A stretch of DNA of 64,000 bases, taken from the NCBI GenBank assembly GCA_037833965.1, contig AP031351.1, positions 508,501 to 572,500 of the forward strand. The letters run 5' to 3'. Below the pieces are notes generated by a model that did no database searches, was not told where the DNA came from, and was given only the letters and a program-made list of their open reading frames with translations. Positions 46,094 through 59,210 of this stretch are shown here, one piece after another. This DNA comes from Marchantia polymorpha subsp. ruderalis (taxonomy: Eukaryota; Streptophyta; Marchantiopsida; Marchantiales; Marchantiaceae). The translations under genes and the position numbers were made by a program. Position 1 is the first letter of the stretch; each line of letters opens with the position of its first letter.

Positions 46094-49000
46094 TTAAGCA
46101 ATTTGATAATTTAATGATTTCACACAAATTCAAGTGAAGTGTATATGATACTTATGTATATATGAAAAAAAATGATTCATTTAATTTTTAACTTTTTTTT
46201 AAATTTTGATTGTTTAACATACATATCTTATAGATTAGTAATAAATTTTATGTTGAGAAGTTTAAAATTTTGAATATTAAATTAAATTAGTAAAAAAATT
46301 TGACAATAGAGTTTCAAAAGTTTTAAGTTATGAATATTATGACTATTCCAAATCAAATATTCAAGAAACATTTTTGAAAGCTTTTATATGAAAAGCTGCA
46401 CATCCATCAATATTTTCAATATTGATGAAATTGCAACAATTCAACATCATGTATTAGTTTTCATGTGAGCTTTAATTGATAGAAGGATTGAAAAAATTAA
46501 TACTGAATATTATTCAATTTTTTGATGATATTTTCAATTTGGTTACTGAAATTTTTTTGTTAGGACATCATGTCACATAGCAAGTGTTGCATGTGAATTT
46601 AAATAAAAGAACTGAGAAATTATGTTATTTCTAGATATGATTCGTCATGTTTTGAATATGGCTTTATTTTAGTTCAGATTAGTTTTTAGTGTTAACTTTG
46701 TTTGATTTGTTTCAAGATTTTTGTAGTATCTTCATGAAGTAAATAAAAGTTACAGACCTCAAGACATAAGTCAAAACAGACATGGTTTGAAAGTAACTCA
46801 GATTTTGATAAACTATAAATTATTTGACTAAGATAGATAATATTAGATTTTCTATTATTATATATGAGTTGGAAGAATATCTATGTAACACAAATTAGTA
46901 TAATCAATAAATGAATTTATGTGTTTCATAAACATAATTTTGCTGAGATGAACCACATAATTTTGTTCTGTAACAGATGAAAATGCTTGTCATCATGTAT
47001 TAATACAATAAATATTGACTTCTCAACTACGTTTATAAAAGTTGTTGATATTTCATGTTATTTACATATTTCATAACAGACATCCATAAATATAAAATAA
47101 TGGAAATTACTGTTTTATTTTTTCTCAACATTGTTTTCTAAAAATCTAAATAAATCAGGCTTTAAATGCTTGCCAAGACATAATCATATTATGTGTGAAT
47201 GTATGTACTTGATTAATTTTAGATGATTAAGTTGAACTAGCAACATCATGAATCATGTAAAAAATTAAGATCTGAATATTAATAACTAATAAGAAGAAAT
47301 TACTTCGAAAGAATAATATCATAGCATTTAATATATCCGATTTTCTATATTATTATTTCAAAGAATATTTTCATTTACATTTCTGCAGGTACATTTTGCT
47401 TCATTGAGATAATATAATTAGTTTCTTTAAGTTTTGAAGAAAAGATTGTAATACTGTACATGTTTCTCATAGGAATACAGTACCCTGTGTACCTAACCCT
47501 TTTGAAGATGACTGATCCTGGTTTCATCATTGTACACTAAACTCGATGGGTCTTCCTTCCCTTTTTTTCTAATATCTTTCTCATCCTATTTTGGTTCATT
47601 TGGAAGCAAGTTCATGAATGTAGATCAGCACGCACAAGAGGCAATTCTCAAGTTTTCTATCTATCGTCTTCTAGAGACCCAAGGACTACGTGAAAGAATA
47701 TAACCAGGAAAGGGCTACTTGGGCTCGTCAGAGTCTAAAACGTCAGTGAGTTATTTCAACAACTGTGAATGGCACTAGTGGACAGTGAGGTAGTAGTGAG
47801 TTTAGAAAAGCTGAGTTATACCCGAAGCAGGTGCAGCGGGACGTTGCGGCGAAAGTGCACTACCTGTGACGGTAGAAAGCTGCTGCATGCAGCAAAACTC
47901 TCGCGTCTCACTCCACTTCCCTTAACTCTCTCTTCCTCCCACAAACAACCGCACGTACTCGATATAAAGATCGATTGCAATATGCCGATGTGGAGAACAT
48001 GAGAGCGCTTAGTCCTCTCCTCTTTAGATTGCGATCTGATCTGACGAGTACTTTCCAATTGGAAAAAACAGGGCCAAGATTAGACATTCATTGAGATTTT
48101 CATTTTTGAAGAACACGAGACACTCAATTTTATATCTTTTCATTTCCATAAACCCATATCATATTATGCAAAGTTGAAACCAGACCCATGACACAGAACT
48201 AATCTTAATCTTACCCCGTTGAGAATTATATTGATCTTGACAAATAATTCATATTTGAGAGAATTCATACATCTGATCTGAAATTTTGACATTAATTTAG
48301 CCAAGAAAATGGTTTATTTGTATAAGACTGTTTGTTTATGTATAATATACAACTTTGTATCTAATAATATTTCACTTTAGATCACTCTCGCTTTTCTGTT
48401 CTCATGACCGGATTTTTAGTACTGCCTACATCTGAACACTAGAACTATTGAACAGAAGGTTCACTTCGATGGTTCCTTCTGTAAAACTTTAAAAAGATGC
48501 AATCGGGAATCTGAACTAGATGAGAGTGCATGTTCCGAATACTGTCATCTCCCTCGTAGTCAATGTACGGTAGCCTTGTGAAGGGGAGAGTCTTCCAGTT
48601 TGTGCACCAGGTCACGAAGAAAAATATCCGATCATTGGGATGGTTGGGAAATTACAGGTTAGGAACCATTATGAATGAGGAGACCAATATGAGAACAACT
48701 TATTTCACTATACATAAAATCAGTGAAGCTCTTGAATCTATAGAATATTCACATCCCACTCTATGTAATCAAACCAAGAATTTATTAACTACATTTCATT
48801 GGTGTTCTAATAATACTCTAATCTTTGTGCAAGCTAATCCAGGAATAAAGTGAATCAAAATTAGTATGTTTTAATGTTACACAATAATAAGCCATCAATT
48901 CAATGCAATTATTTTGAATGTGGGTATGAAAACAATATCCGGTGTGAACAATTTGAAAATGATAATTACTATATTTTCAACGTGATCCAAGTATGACTCT

Positions 49001-51300
49001 AAAAACCATTAGTATGATTCGGTTTTTTCCTAGTTGACTACAAAATGAACATGGTGGTTACTCTCGTAGTCTCAACTTTAGTTCGATGGTGAAGTTCAAA
49101 CTGATGTATCTTTGTCAATCAACGATAAGTAGTGGCCCTCAATTTCATATTGGATTCTACCTATTATAACATCCTCGAGAGCTATACTCACTAGGATCAT
49201 AAGAATTGGAATTACTAAGCACCTCTTCCGAAGTTCTCGTACTCTTAATAAAAGCTACTCTATCTTGCTCGATTGCAGGCAACATAATTGATCAATTGAC
49301 GTCAATAGAAAGACATTAAGCCGACATGTTGTTGCGTGCCAGAAATACACGCAGCGAACGAACGAGGACTGTGTGAAATAAATTCGAGTGAAGTCTGCCC
49401 AACGGAGAAACGCAGAAGGATAAAGTTCTCAGAATACGATGTATCATACAGCCACAACTTGCACTCGATCAAGAGACAGAAGCCCAAATAATTGCCAGAT
49501 CACTATAGAAAACTTTGGATCAAAGTTTATTAGTGTGTGCTAGAAAGCCGTGGTGGTGCCTTGCAAGCAGCTAGCATATCTGATATCACTGCCTGTTTCC
49601 TACACACTTGATACGCTCTCTCCCTCCCACAAGGAGTAACAAGGATGCCAGGTGAGCTAGCTACTTGCAAGGCACACATCAGCCTTCTAGCATGACAGTG
49701 AATCCAGGCTTGTCAACCGCTGAATCATTAAGACTTTATCACACACCCGGTCGACGAAAAAAACAACGAATTACGAACTTCTGCCGAAAGGTACCAATCG
49801 CAGGTCCATTGCATGCTTTGGAAACAGGAAGAAGCACTTGGGCCAGTTAATTCGATTGTGCCACCTTTGGCAGTCAACGGTAGCAGCTGTAGGTGCTGCA
49901 GTGGTACTTGCCCGAAAGCCCACCATTTCAGATCCAAGGTGAATTTAAAGCACACAGTAGTCGAATCACGAACTGTTGTAACAAGACTGGAAGGGACATT
50001 GCAATGTCAGCAGACTTACTTATCGCTTAATGGGTGAGAGAGTAGGCGAGAAGTTAAAGGAAAAGAAGTCTGGAAGGACAGCAGAGTCCAATCATCATGA
50101 ACATTGGCAAACCTTTGTCAATTTTCAGAGACTTAACAACTTACGTACACGCTATCAATATGAATCTTATTACATTGAGCAACCAATTATGACTCAGATA
50201 AGAAGCGAGAAGGACAGCATGGAGAACTCGGATAGAAAGGAAAAATCTAAAGAAAAGTTCGGTTAGCAATTAGCTACTAATCCAAGGAAATGAACCGAAC
50301 TGGAAAGAAAGTCATCTACTGCAGTCTGTCTGCATGTGTTGACATCGACTATCTCCGTGGCATCATGGGTATCAATGACTGCAACAACTCAAACACTTCT
50401 ACCATATCAGGAGAGCTTGATATCCCCATGAAAGTTGTGGGTTATTTTTTGGCCAATCTGCGCAAATTATGATCTTTGCCATAATAAAGGGCAGCTATTT
50501 CCACGTTGCGATTAAAGCAAGCGATGCGTTTCGGAACTTGTCGTCCATCGTAGTTGAGCTGGTTTATGGCTCAGATCAACAAGAATGTTTCCTGACCATA
50601 TAGAGTACCATACCTGATACAGATACCATTGCCCTACTTCCAGCACAAGCATCAGGGCATTGTGCTTCCAAATGATCCTATCTTGCTACACCAGGTGTCG
50701 TAAAACACGAGCACAAGTTGTAGAATGGAAGGAATCTGCATGTGAGTATCCGCACTGCAAATATGAATATATGCTTTGGGTAATCTGCAGACCGAAAGTG
50801 GAGGTGTTGATGACTTCCAAGTTTGCTAAGACGTAGGTCAATCAAGTCAATCTATTTCAATTTCTACTAAGCATCTTCCGTCCCTCCGCCAGGTCCTACC
50901 TGCAGCTGCAGTGATCTGATCACGATGCTGGGAAGTTAGTAAACTAGTGATATAGTGGACTCATAGACAGACCTGCACCAAATGGTCAGAAATCAATCAC
51001 AGACAGGATTTCAGCACTTTCTGAAAAGTACAAAAGCATCGACAAAGAAGAAGGACACTTCAGGATCGAAGTTGTTGACCTGGTTAGCGTGATATATACT
51101 AGACTCGAATGTTTAACATTTTCTTCATAGCGTATCTCGCAGTCAGTCGACGTCAGGTCACTCAGCATCTCTCCCACATGCTGGGAAAGGCATCCGAAGC
51201 AAAGCAAGGTTCGTGGTGCTGGCTGCTCGGTGCTTGAGTCAGGTCAAAAAGTGAAACGTAGTTGGTTTTGACATCAGCATTCTTTCAGAGGAGAATCTGA
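46094..51300. other. AT-rich to mixed intergenic DNA, no gene recognised
   Basis: From 46.1 to 47.5 kb the sequence is extremely AT-rich. From 47.6 kb composition becomes mixed, with frames of 60-96 codons (for example 48563-48853, 50030-50266) that match no family and overlap other frames. A minus-strand reading near 51085 begins VNNFDPEV after a CAG, faintly like exon 7 of the fibrillin-like gene, but it is too short to call. Confidence 0.35.
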
Positions 51301-54300
51301 GCACGACATGTTAAACCACTCGGAAGATTCAAGAGAAGTAGAACCCCGAATAAGAGCGAGCGAGCGAGCTACCGTAGGCTGGGGTGTGATGAGGTTATCA
51401 CGGAACAAGAGAGCTGACATGGACCGTCATATCTTTGAGCCTTCTCCTCCTCGCTTGCGACTAAGTGACACCAGACAGTATAATCAGCAGACGGAACGAG
51501 CTCTAATGAAAATCTCGAGCTAATCCCCCGCCAAACGAGAACACAGAAGCTGCACCGTCAGTAGCTCGACAACTGTCCTACCACTACTGATTCCATCAAC
51601 CTCTGCAGTCGGTACGAGAGTCGAGCGAGTGGCCATCATAACTCACGACGGACATGAGCGAGACCTGTGTGAAGACAGAGATAATTTCAGCTAAATTCGC
51701 TCACTCCCTCTGAGCGTCCGTTGACCAGCAATCCGGCGTGGGCCTACGCGAGGCCCCTCGGCCTGTCTGTCCGTCCTGTTCTGTTCTGTTCACGGAAACT
51801 CGGCCTCCGAGTCTTTGACCTCGTCTCTGATGATGCCCAAGCGCGACGAGGAGCCCCCAAGTCGCAGCGCCGGAGTCGCGAGTCGCGAGTCGCAGGCGTC
51901 CGTCAGAGTGTCGAATGTCGAGCTGAGGAGAGGTTGAGGAGAAGGAGGGAAGGAGGGGTAGATGCAGTGTACGAATGTCAAAGGAGGGAGAGGCTGGCTT
52001 TGTAGGCGAGAGGGAGGACCTCGAGGGGGGCAGGGGCCGCAGTCTTTGGCACAGTCTGAGGCCCGAGCCGCGTGTTCCCGTCCCGCCCCGTCCCCGCCCA
52101 TGCCATCGCATGCCATACAAGCGGTAGTAGCCTGCAGGGCGCAGCGCATCGCACGGTGCGCGTGTTCCCTATCCGGAAGGATTTTCTTTTTCCCCACATG
52201 CGCAGGCGCCCGCCCACCAGAAGCAGAGATTCAGATCAAGGCCGGGCGTATATTTGGCCCTTGACAGCTCTCACGACATCATCCCACGACAAGGCCGGTC
52301 GCTACACGAGACGCATTCGCTGCATGAAAACTTTACGTCGGACGTGAACGAAATCATGCCCGAGAGCTGATTGCCATTCATCTCTCGAGCTCGTGCATGC
52401 GCAGCGGCACAAGTCAGGACCACACTCGCTTCCTCCACTGCACAAGAATGTGCCCGTAGATCATGAACCGTAGTGCATTCCTGTACGATCGCCGTCTCGG
52501 CCCCAGCTGCTGTTCTGGACTGTCTCTGATCCGGTGGGCATTGCACACGCTCGGCTAGCCATCGCATCGGGTCGGTCGTATCTGATAAAACGACCCCCAC
52601 TGATCGCGAGGGCTGGCCCCGAGTCGGTGCATAGTTCGCAACTCTTCCAGACCAAGAGGCAAAACTTGCTCGTTAATTCCAGTCGACTGTTGTACATGAC
52701 TCGCAGCACTCTCCTGGTCCAGGCCCTACGGGCTCCGGCGCTGCAGTGCTACGGAACCGGTCAAATCCATTCCACTCGTGTCCACTCCCGTCGCTCGCTC
52801 GCTCGCTCGATCCTCTCGTCCATGGCGAGACGGTCCAAAATTCGATCATTTTTATACAGGTCCGTGATTTTGTATACGGGTACATACGAAGACAAACGCC
52901 TGTGTTACAATCTCTGCGGCATCGCTGGGAATTTGATGTTCTAGGCCAGGATTCGAGGAAGCGTGCGACAGAAGCTACGGGAGAAGACAAGAGCAGGGGG
53001 TGCGGGATGGGGGCGCAAGAGAAGGGGGGTAACTAACTCATGGGACGGATGTCGACTGTGCGGGCATTCTTAGCTTCTTCAGATGCGGCGATGATATGTT
53101 CGGGGTCACTGTTAGTTGCCCACTGTTGAGCTGGTTGTCGTTGTCGAACATCGATCGCCCTTTTTCCTTTTAGCAGGCAAGGCCCCGTGTTCTCGGCCCG
53201 CTCCTAGCGCTCCCGTGCGCCATGTCTGGATGCTGATGAGCCTTGTGCGAGAAGATAAACAAGGCCTCGTCGGCTTGCGCGCTTCGGCCAGTCCGCACAT
53301 CCCTCTCGCGCTCTCTGCAAGTTGAATGACACCGACTTTCTACAGAATGGGGGGCGCGAGCCTTCATAATGTGCTCTCACTGTATCCACAGCACTTGCTT
53401 GAATATTCAGCGCCCTCATTTCAGCTGCAGCTGCAGCTGCTGCCCTCCAGCATGCATGCAACTTGGAAGGAAGCAAGCAAGGAACGATGGAAGCAAGGGA
53501 GGAATTCCGTGCGATGTAAGCACCCGTTTTATCCATCATCCATCCGGCCATCGAGCTCCCCGACGATCCTACCGACTGCTGACTGACTCGGGCGATCCTG
53601 ATCGCAGCGGCTCCGAGACAGATCCCGATCCCGATGATGCAAATCATCGTGCCGTGCAGATGCACGGGATGAATCGAGGAATGGAGTGGTGGCGATGGAT
53701 TCCTCTCGCGCGGACTTCCAAACTGAACCGTTACTTAAGATTTGGAGATAGCATGTGGGGGGCGATGGCTCGCCGTTGTCTGCTGGGCGTGTTGGCGAGG
53801 AATTTGGAAGGCCCTTCTTGCTCTGTATGCGAATACTGTATGCGGATATCCTTATTATATTGATACCAGGATATACAGACTCACACGGCCCCTAACGCGA
53901 TTCCCGACGAGGATCTTAATTGGTTTGTCCTCCGTTCGTTTGGACTGACAGTCCTGGACCCTTGTGCTCTCAATCAAAACTCGACACTTCGCTGCTGCTG
54001 CTGCTGCTGCAATGTCCCCGTCCGGCCACTCTCTTCCGTATCGTACAAACGCTGAGATCCACTGACAAAACGAGGTTCCGGTTCCAGACCATGATATTCC
54101 TGCCAGGATGTACCTCGCAGTGACGCAGTGCGTAGCATCAGTAGCATGGGGTCGCTGAATCACAACGACGCACACATTGTCGAGCTCGTTCCAATGATTC
54201 GGCAGATCCGCTGATCGACCTCCAGGGCATTGTTATAGATAGCGTAGGTACGGACGGCCGAGCCAGAATTATGAGGCGGTTGTTATAACATATTCCTCAC

Positions 54301-54970
54301 GTACTGGGCTTGCCACCGCAGAGGACCATCGGCCAGTTCGTTAGCGGCTCCGATGTCCTATTTCGCTCGAGCACAATTCACCGAAAGCTTTGAACACGTG
54401 CACCGAAGGTATTGATTTCCTGAACGCACCGCAGTGTGTATACAGAAATAGAAGCGGCCACCGATTTTGTGCCCGCTTTGGCAAAAAAGTAGCTGACAGT
54501 TGCAAGAGAGTGCGTACGAGCCACTTTTTTTCTGGATTGTCACCGATATCTGAACGCATGAGTCATCTGATTGCGGTCGGCGGGGACGGCGGGCGGGAAG
54601 GACGTCAACAGAGTCGCGTTTTCGTTCGAGAGAAATCCCATGAAACTTTCCCCATCAGTCAAAGTTGGAGATATCACGACAGACTCGGAAGACCGCTCAT
54701 CTTTGCACCTGTAAGACCTGGCCTGTCTTTGCTGCGCATTGGCATAGCTGATCCTCGGATTCAGAGTTTTTGGAATAGCGACAAGGTAGTGATGGATTTC
54801 TTTGCTCTAATATTAGTCAATCTAAATGCAGCTGGTGCTCATCATGCTCATGGTCAAGACAGTTCGTCACAAATTCACAAATCGATAGGTTCGCAACGAA
54901 ATTGCTTCTGCAGCAGCTGGCTCGATTGAAAGTACGTGATAGATTGATCACTCAGTAGCCGGCTAATATT
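51301..54970. other. GC-rich island without a recognisable gene
   Basis: A CpG-rich region like the promoter island at 17.1-20.5 kb, with CT/GTTCT repeats near 51775-51790, GAGTCGC repeats near 51880-51895, a (CTG)n run near 53992-54010 and many long overlapping frames on both strands. The longest clean frame is 179 codons (54390-54929 plus); it shows no motif I recognise. The island probably marks promoters or non-coding first exons of a gene that cannot be identified from sequence alone. Confidence 0.35.
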
Positions 54971-57211
54971 CTTCTCGTCGTTCCTCGAAATCCAAATTCA
55001 GATTCCGATAAACGAAAGACGAGATCGTGGTATATAATTGGATCAACGGTTTTTTTCTTGTTGTTTGTGTTGTTGTTGTTGGTCCTAGTCCTGGTCAAAA
55101 CTCGAAGCATCATCTTCAACGGCCGAGGCGAAAATTCGGTGCCTGCGAATATTGCTGAACCGAGCTTTCCCGCGAGTCTGATAGGAATGTGATTTCCACC
55201 TGCGGTTTGGTTCCTTCCAGATTCTCATGTTAACGCTTGGTGAAATGAAAGCTCATCGTACAGAAGAAGCGGGAAGTACGTAACTGGGTAAAGAATCAAC
55301 CTACACAGTTTTAAAGGGATTTAAATTGCTCGCCTTTGGAGCCAAAGGGAAAACTAAGTAGGTCCAAGCTGAGCTTATAGCCTAGCCCCTGGCTACTAAT
55401 CATTGGCTGGATGGTTCATGAACATAGACAAGTGTAGTATAAATTAATCACTAGTCGAGGTTAAATTACGATTTTGCACCAGTTTTAAGTAATCCTTTGA
55501 GATGGACCCTCCATTAATTTCTTTGCAATATGTTGGAGAATGAGTGATACTCAGGAGGATAAAAACTTTATTCTAAAAGGTTGAGTAACGACCAGTACCA
55601 TTACAAAGCATTATGTTCTTATACATGACGAACAACCAATTTCATAGTAACAATAAACATTCTGGGTTAAAGTTGTATCTCCTGAAGTTTAGAAAAAATC
55701 TATGTGCCAAGGATATATTACCTTACGTGATTAGAGGAATGTTCACGGGTGGGATTTCCGTCCCACCCGTCATTGAAAGGAGGCGAAAGCTTTATCCGAA
55801 AAAACGAAAGGCAGTAGAGACACATGTAGTAGCTGTAGCGAATCAGGCAACAGCGATAATTGTGGTGTTAACATTAGCAAAAGTGGACAAGTCAAGTAAA
55901 GCAAAAGGGAGGGCATACACAAACAGTTGTCCCACGGTGGTTTAGCAAACACCCTTTGCTAAATTTTTTTTTATGAGATTTTTATTATAATAGTATTTGT
56001 CGAACTGGGAGTTTAATTTTATATATATTTATATATATATATATATCAATCATACCTCACATATAAATACATGTCTGTTATTCTCTTAGAATAGAATTAA
56101 TACTTATTACTGTCCTTTAGACTGAATCCAACCAAAAAATAAACCATGTATCTCACGATCAATTATTAACATATTAAAAATATTATACCAAAATGTAAAT
56201 CCAATACTAAATCTTTAAAGGAAATTTCCAAGCATATGGTTTACAAAATTTTTGGATATCAATTGATCCAACTGTTGTAATTCTGGCGATTTACTTGGCA
56301 TATCATACTTCTCAAATATTTTCTGCTCAAAGGACAATCTACGGAAACTCCTAAGAAACCACAGTATTAATTGATTAATACAAGGTTTCTGTTTTACAAT
56401 GGTTAAGGTTTCCATTTTTTCCAGAATTTACAAAATGTTCAAATCTTTACATAGAATATTTTTTTCTGACTAGTATATTTTAGTGTGTACAAGATTATAT
56501 GATAATCGTTCCAGATCTTCAGTGTGTTCTAGCACCAGAAAATGCTTCTATTTGCATTACTGATTTTACACCGGCAAATGTGAAAACTATGCTGTGTGTT
56601 TCAATAGTTGAGTATGCATATGAGGCAATATTACTGGTGATGTGATGATCGACACATTGCTGCACGGGCAGAAGCCAGCACCGCCCTAGCCGTATGTTCT
56701 AACGCATTGGAAAATAGCTGCACAGTAAAATATTGCCACCACGCTGGAAACATGCATCAGAACTTGCCACTGCATCGTAGTAGCGTACTCGGAAAGTAGA
56801 ACAGCCGACCAGTGCAAGTTGAGCCTGCGTACTAGCACACTCTTACTGCGTGGGACCATCATCGACATGGCGTCATACTACAGTTGCTGAACTTAGATGG
56901 AAGCTGCCTAAATCTTCGTGTTGTTATTTCTTCTAAATCGTATTTGAAAACTTCGCTTGTTCTGATTGTTGTAGTTGCAAATTGTGATTAGCTTATGTAT
57001 ATGAAATCTGTATCTGGCTGGTAAATATATTAAGCGCATTGCTACTGTTGTTATGGTCACACTAGATGTGTAATATGAATGCTGTCTTCTCCATGGGACC
57101 ATACATTTCAGCGTCCAGGTTTAGTGCACAGCTACAGCCTCCGTAAATTTTGACATGTTAATTAGGATGGATTGTGGCAACATTTATGAAATTGAAACTT
57201 TTGCTGAAACT

Positions 57212-57257
57212 GTTGCTGAGATTGATGGATCCACACAGGATCCAACAATCTCAGCAA
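57212..57257. repeat. 21-bp hairpin with 5-nt loop
   Basis: GTTGCTGAGATTGATGGATCC (stem split here for length: 57212-57232) pairs with 57237/8-57257, whose inverse differs at only two positions. The loop is ACACA. The stem is too short for a plant miRNA precursor. It adjoins another CTGAAACTGTTGCTGA repeat and may be a local duplication. Confidence 0.55.
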
Positions 57258-59188
57258 TATGATGTAGTTATTGCTTAGTCTTACACAACAAGGTCTGCTC
57301 TCTGTCGTCCTTTCAATGCACCAAACGCCGTCTTTTACCATCCTGATCGAGGAACTGATGCAATTTCAAAGTTTTTGCCAATTTAGTAGCTGCCCTTGGC
57401 CGCCCCATGAGTGTAGTGACAAATGGGATAAGCTGCATCATCTATTGCCTTGTAATGACAATATACAGCATATGCTATCATCCTTCCCTTTATGGAATAC
57501 TTGAGTACCTTTGTTTATCCCCGTCGATGAAAACCAGTACCCAAGAGATTTTTGAGTTGAAAATACCCTGAATGCCTTGAATGTGGACATGCTTCGATTC
57601 GGGAATTAAATTGGTGTAAAAGAAGGGCGCAAAATAATATATACTAATAATATGTGCACTATGACAATGAAGTTCATGCTTCATGTCATGTTTAAGGCGA
57701 AACTCTGTTTGGGGATCTTGCTTAGCTCCTTGTTTGCACACAAGCCACGACTTATCGCACACCCCCACTAAAGAAATTCATCACGAGATTAACACAAGCT
57801 GCTGTAAACACCTGTACTGATCACCAGGCATGCATGTTGGGATAAAACTTTTTGACGAGAAATTATGAGTGGTTATGGTTACGAGTGATTCATATTAAAA
57901 AGGCTAAAACAAATGTATATGTTGGTGCAAAGGTGCACTAAGTTAAGCACCCGAAGAGAAATCTATTCGGCAAGCGGATGACCAAAAAACTAACAGCTTG
58001 CCATGAATAATAATCTTTGAGAGGCCAGTATGCAAAACCGACCAAATGACTGGAACAAATTAAATTGCTGTCATCGCATCTATTATGTCGGTACTGCGAT
58101 GGACGTTCCACTGGAAGGTTACTATACTGGATTACTACTGAGCTGCAAGGCTATCTCACCTCTTTGGTAAAATACCCTTGCATGGTTTGGTAAACAAAAG
58201 GTCCGAGGGAGAATTCAAGAATTTTCGATTATGTAAGACCAGTTTATAAAATATAGGCTAAAACTCCAAGAGTTCATTTTTGATATTGGTATCGCTTCTG
58301 AAATAGTCATATTCTATAGCATTCCGTGGAAGAAATAACAATTCGTTTTCACAATATTTTCTTGAAGCATAACATTATTCCGTCCTCAGAAAGGAGAGGA
58401 ACTGGTTGCAGTCTTTACAGCTGGCTTTTCAAAGGAATCCCCAAACCCGTTGACTCCAAATTACCCATCATACAATAGTGATCCTAGCGTCAAGGCTTCC
58501 ATCATCAGGTCTGGGTCCACGATATATGACGGTTCAATGTAGTTCAGGCTCGGCAAGCTTGCAAAGTCAAGCTTGGGGCTATGGGGCTTATACTTGATGC
58601 AATTCCTAAACACATCCTACAGCTTCTGTTGTAGCTTCTAGAAAAATTACGTCATGATCAACAGCACTAGATTCGCTCCAAGACCCCCTCCCAAATTCAC
58701 AACCATAAGATCATGTTATCGCCACATCCATCGAAGAACAAGCGAATGTTCTATTAACTTCGTTGATCACCAACATGCATTCGTCTCCCCCTTTCTACTC
58801 AAAATGCAATGTATTGTAGATGATGCTGTGAATTTGAGACCCTGAGTAGCCGCCATTTACAATAATCGTGGGTATTATTTTTAGATGGGCCATGGGAATA
58901 AAAGAAATGTGAAGTTTATAACAGAACTCAAGAGAAAACCAAGAGCTTAATTCAAACTTATGTGAGGAGATAAAATCATATTTATTAATAAAATTTAAAT
59001 TAAATACTTAATAAATATTATAAAACATCCTTTAAATAAGTTATATCCCATTTTTCTTCAATTCATTACATTTCTTTGACATCCAATCCCGGAGAAAAAT
59101 GTAAGTATAATATTAGATATTCGGTCGGTTAACGGACTGTCGACGGTGACAGCTGTTGCGTACGGTCCTTCACATAATAAGACACAAC

Positions 59189-59210
59189 ATTCTTGGGCTA
59201 GCCCAAGAAT
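59189..59210. repeat. Perfect 22-bp palindrome
   Basis: ATTCTTGGG-CTAG-CCCAAGAAT is a gapless perfect palindrome in otherwise AT-rich intergenic DNA. It could be a protein-binding dyad or chance. Confidence 0.5.

Noticed and set aside
50986-51090. Minus-strand VNNFDPEV reading, similar to the start of exon 7 of the fibrillin-like gene
   Set aside because: Similarity covers only about 22 bases around a CAG-GTC junction and then disappears; too short to call a third copy.
53992-54010. (CTG)n run as a coding or expansion repeat
   Set aside because: Only about six units, no reading frame of interest around it; ordinary simple sequence.
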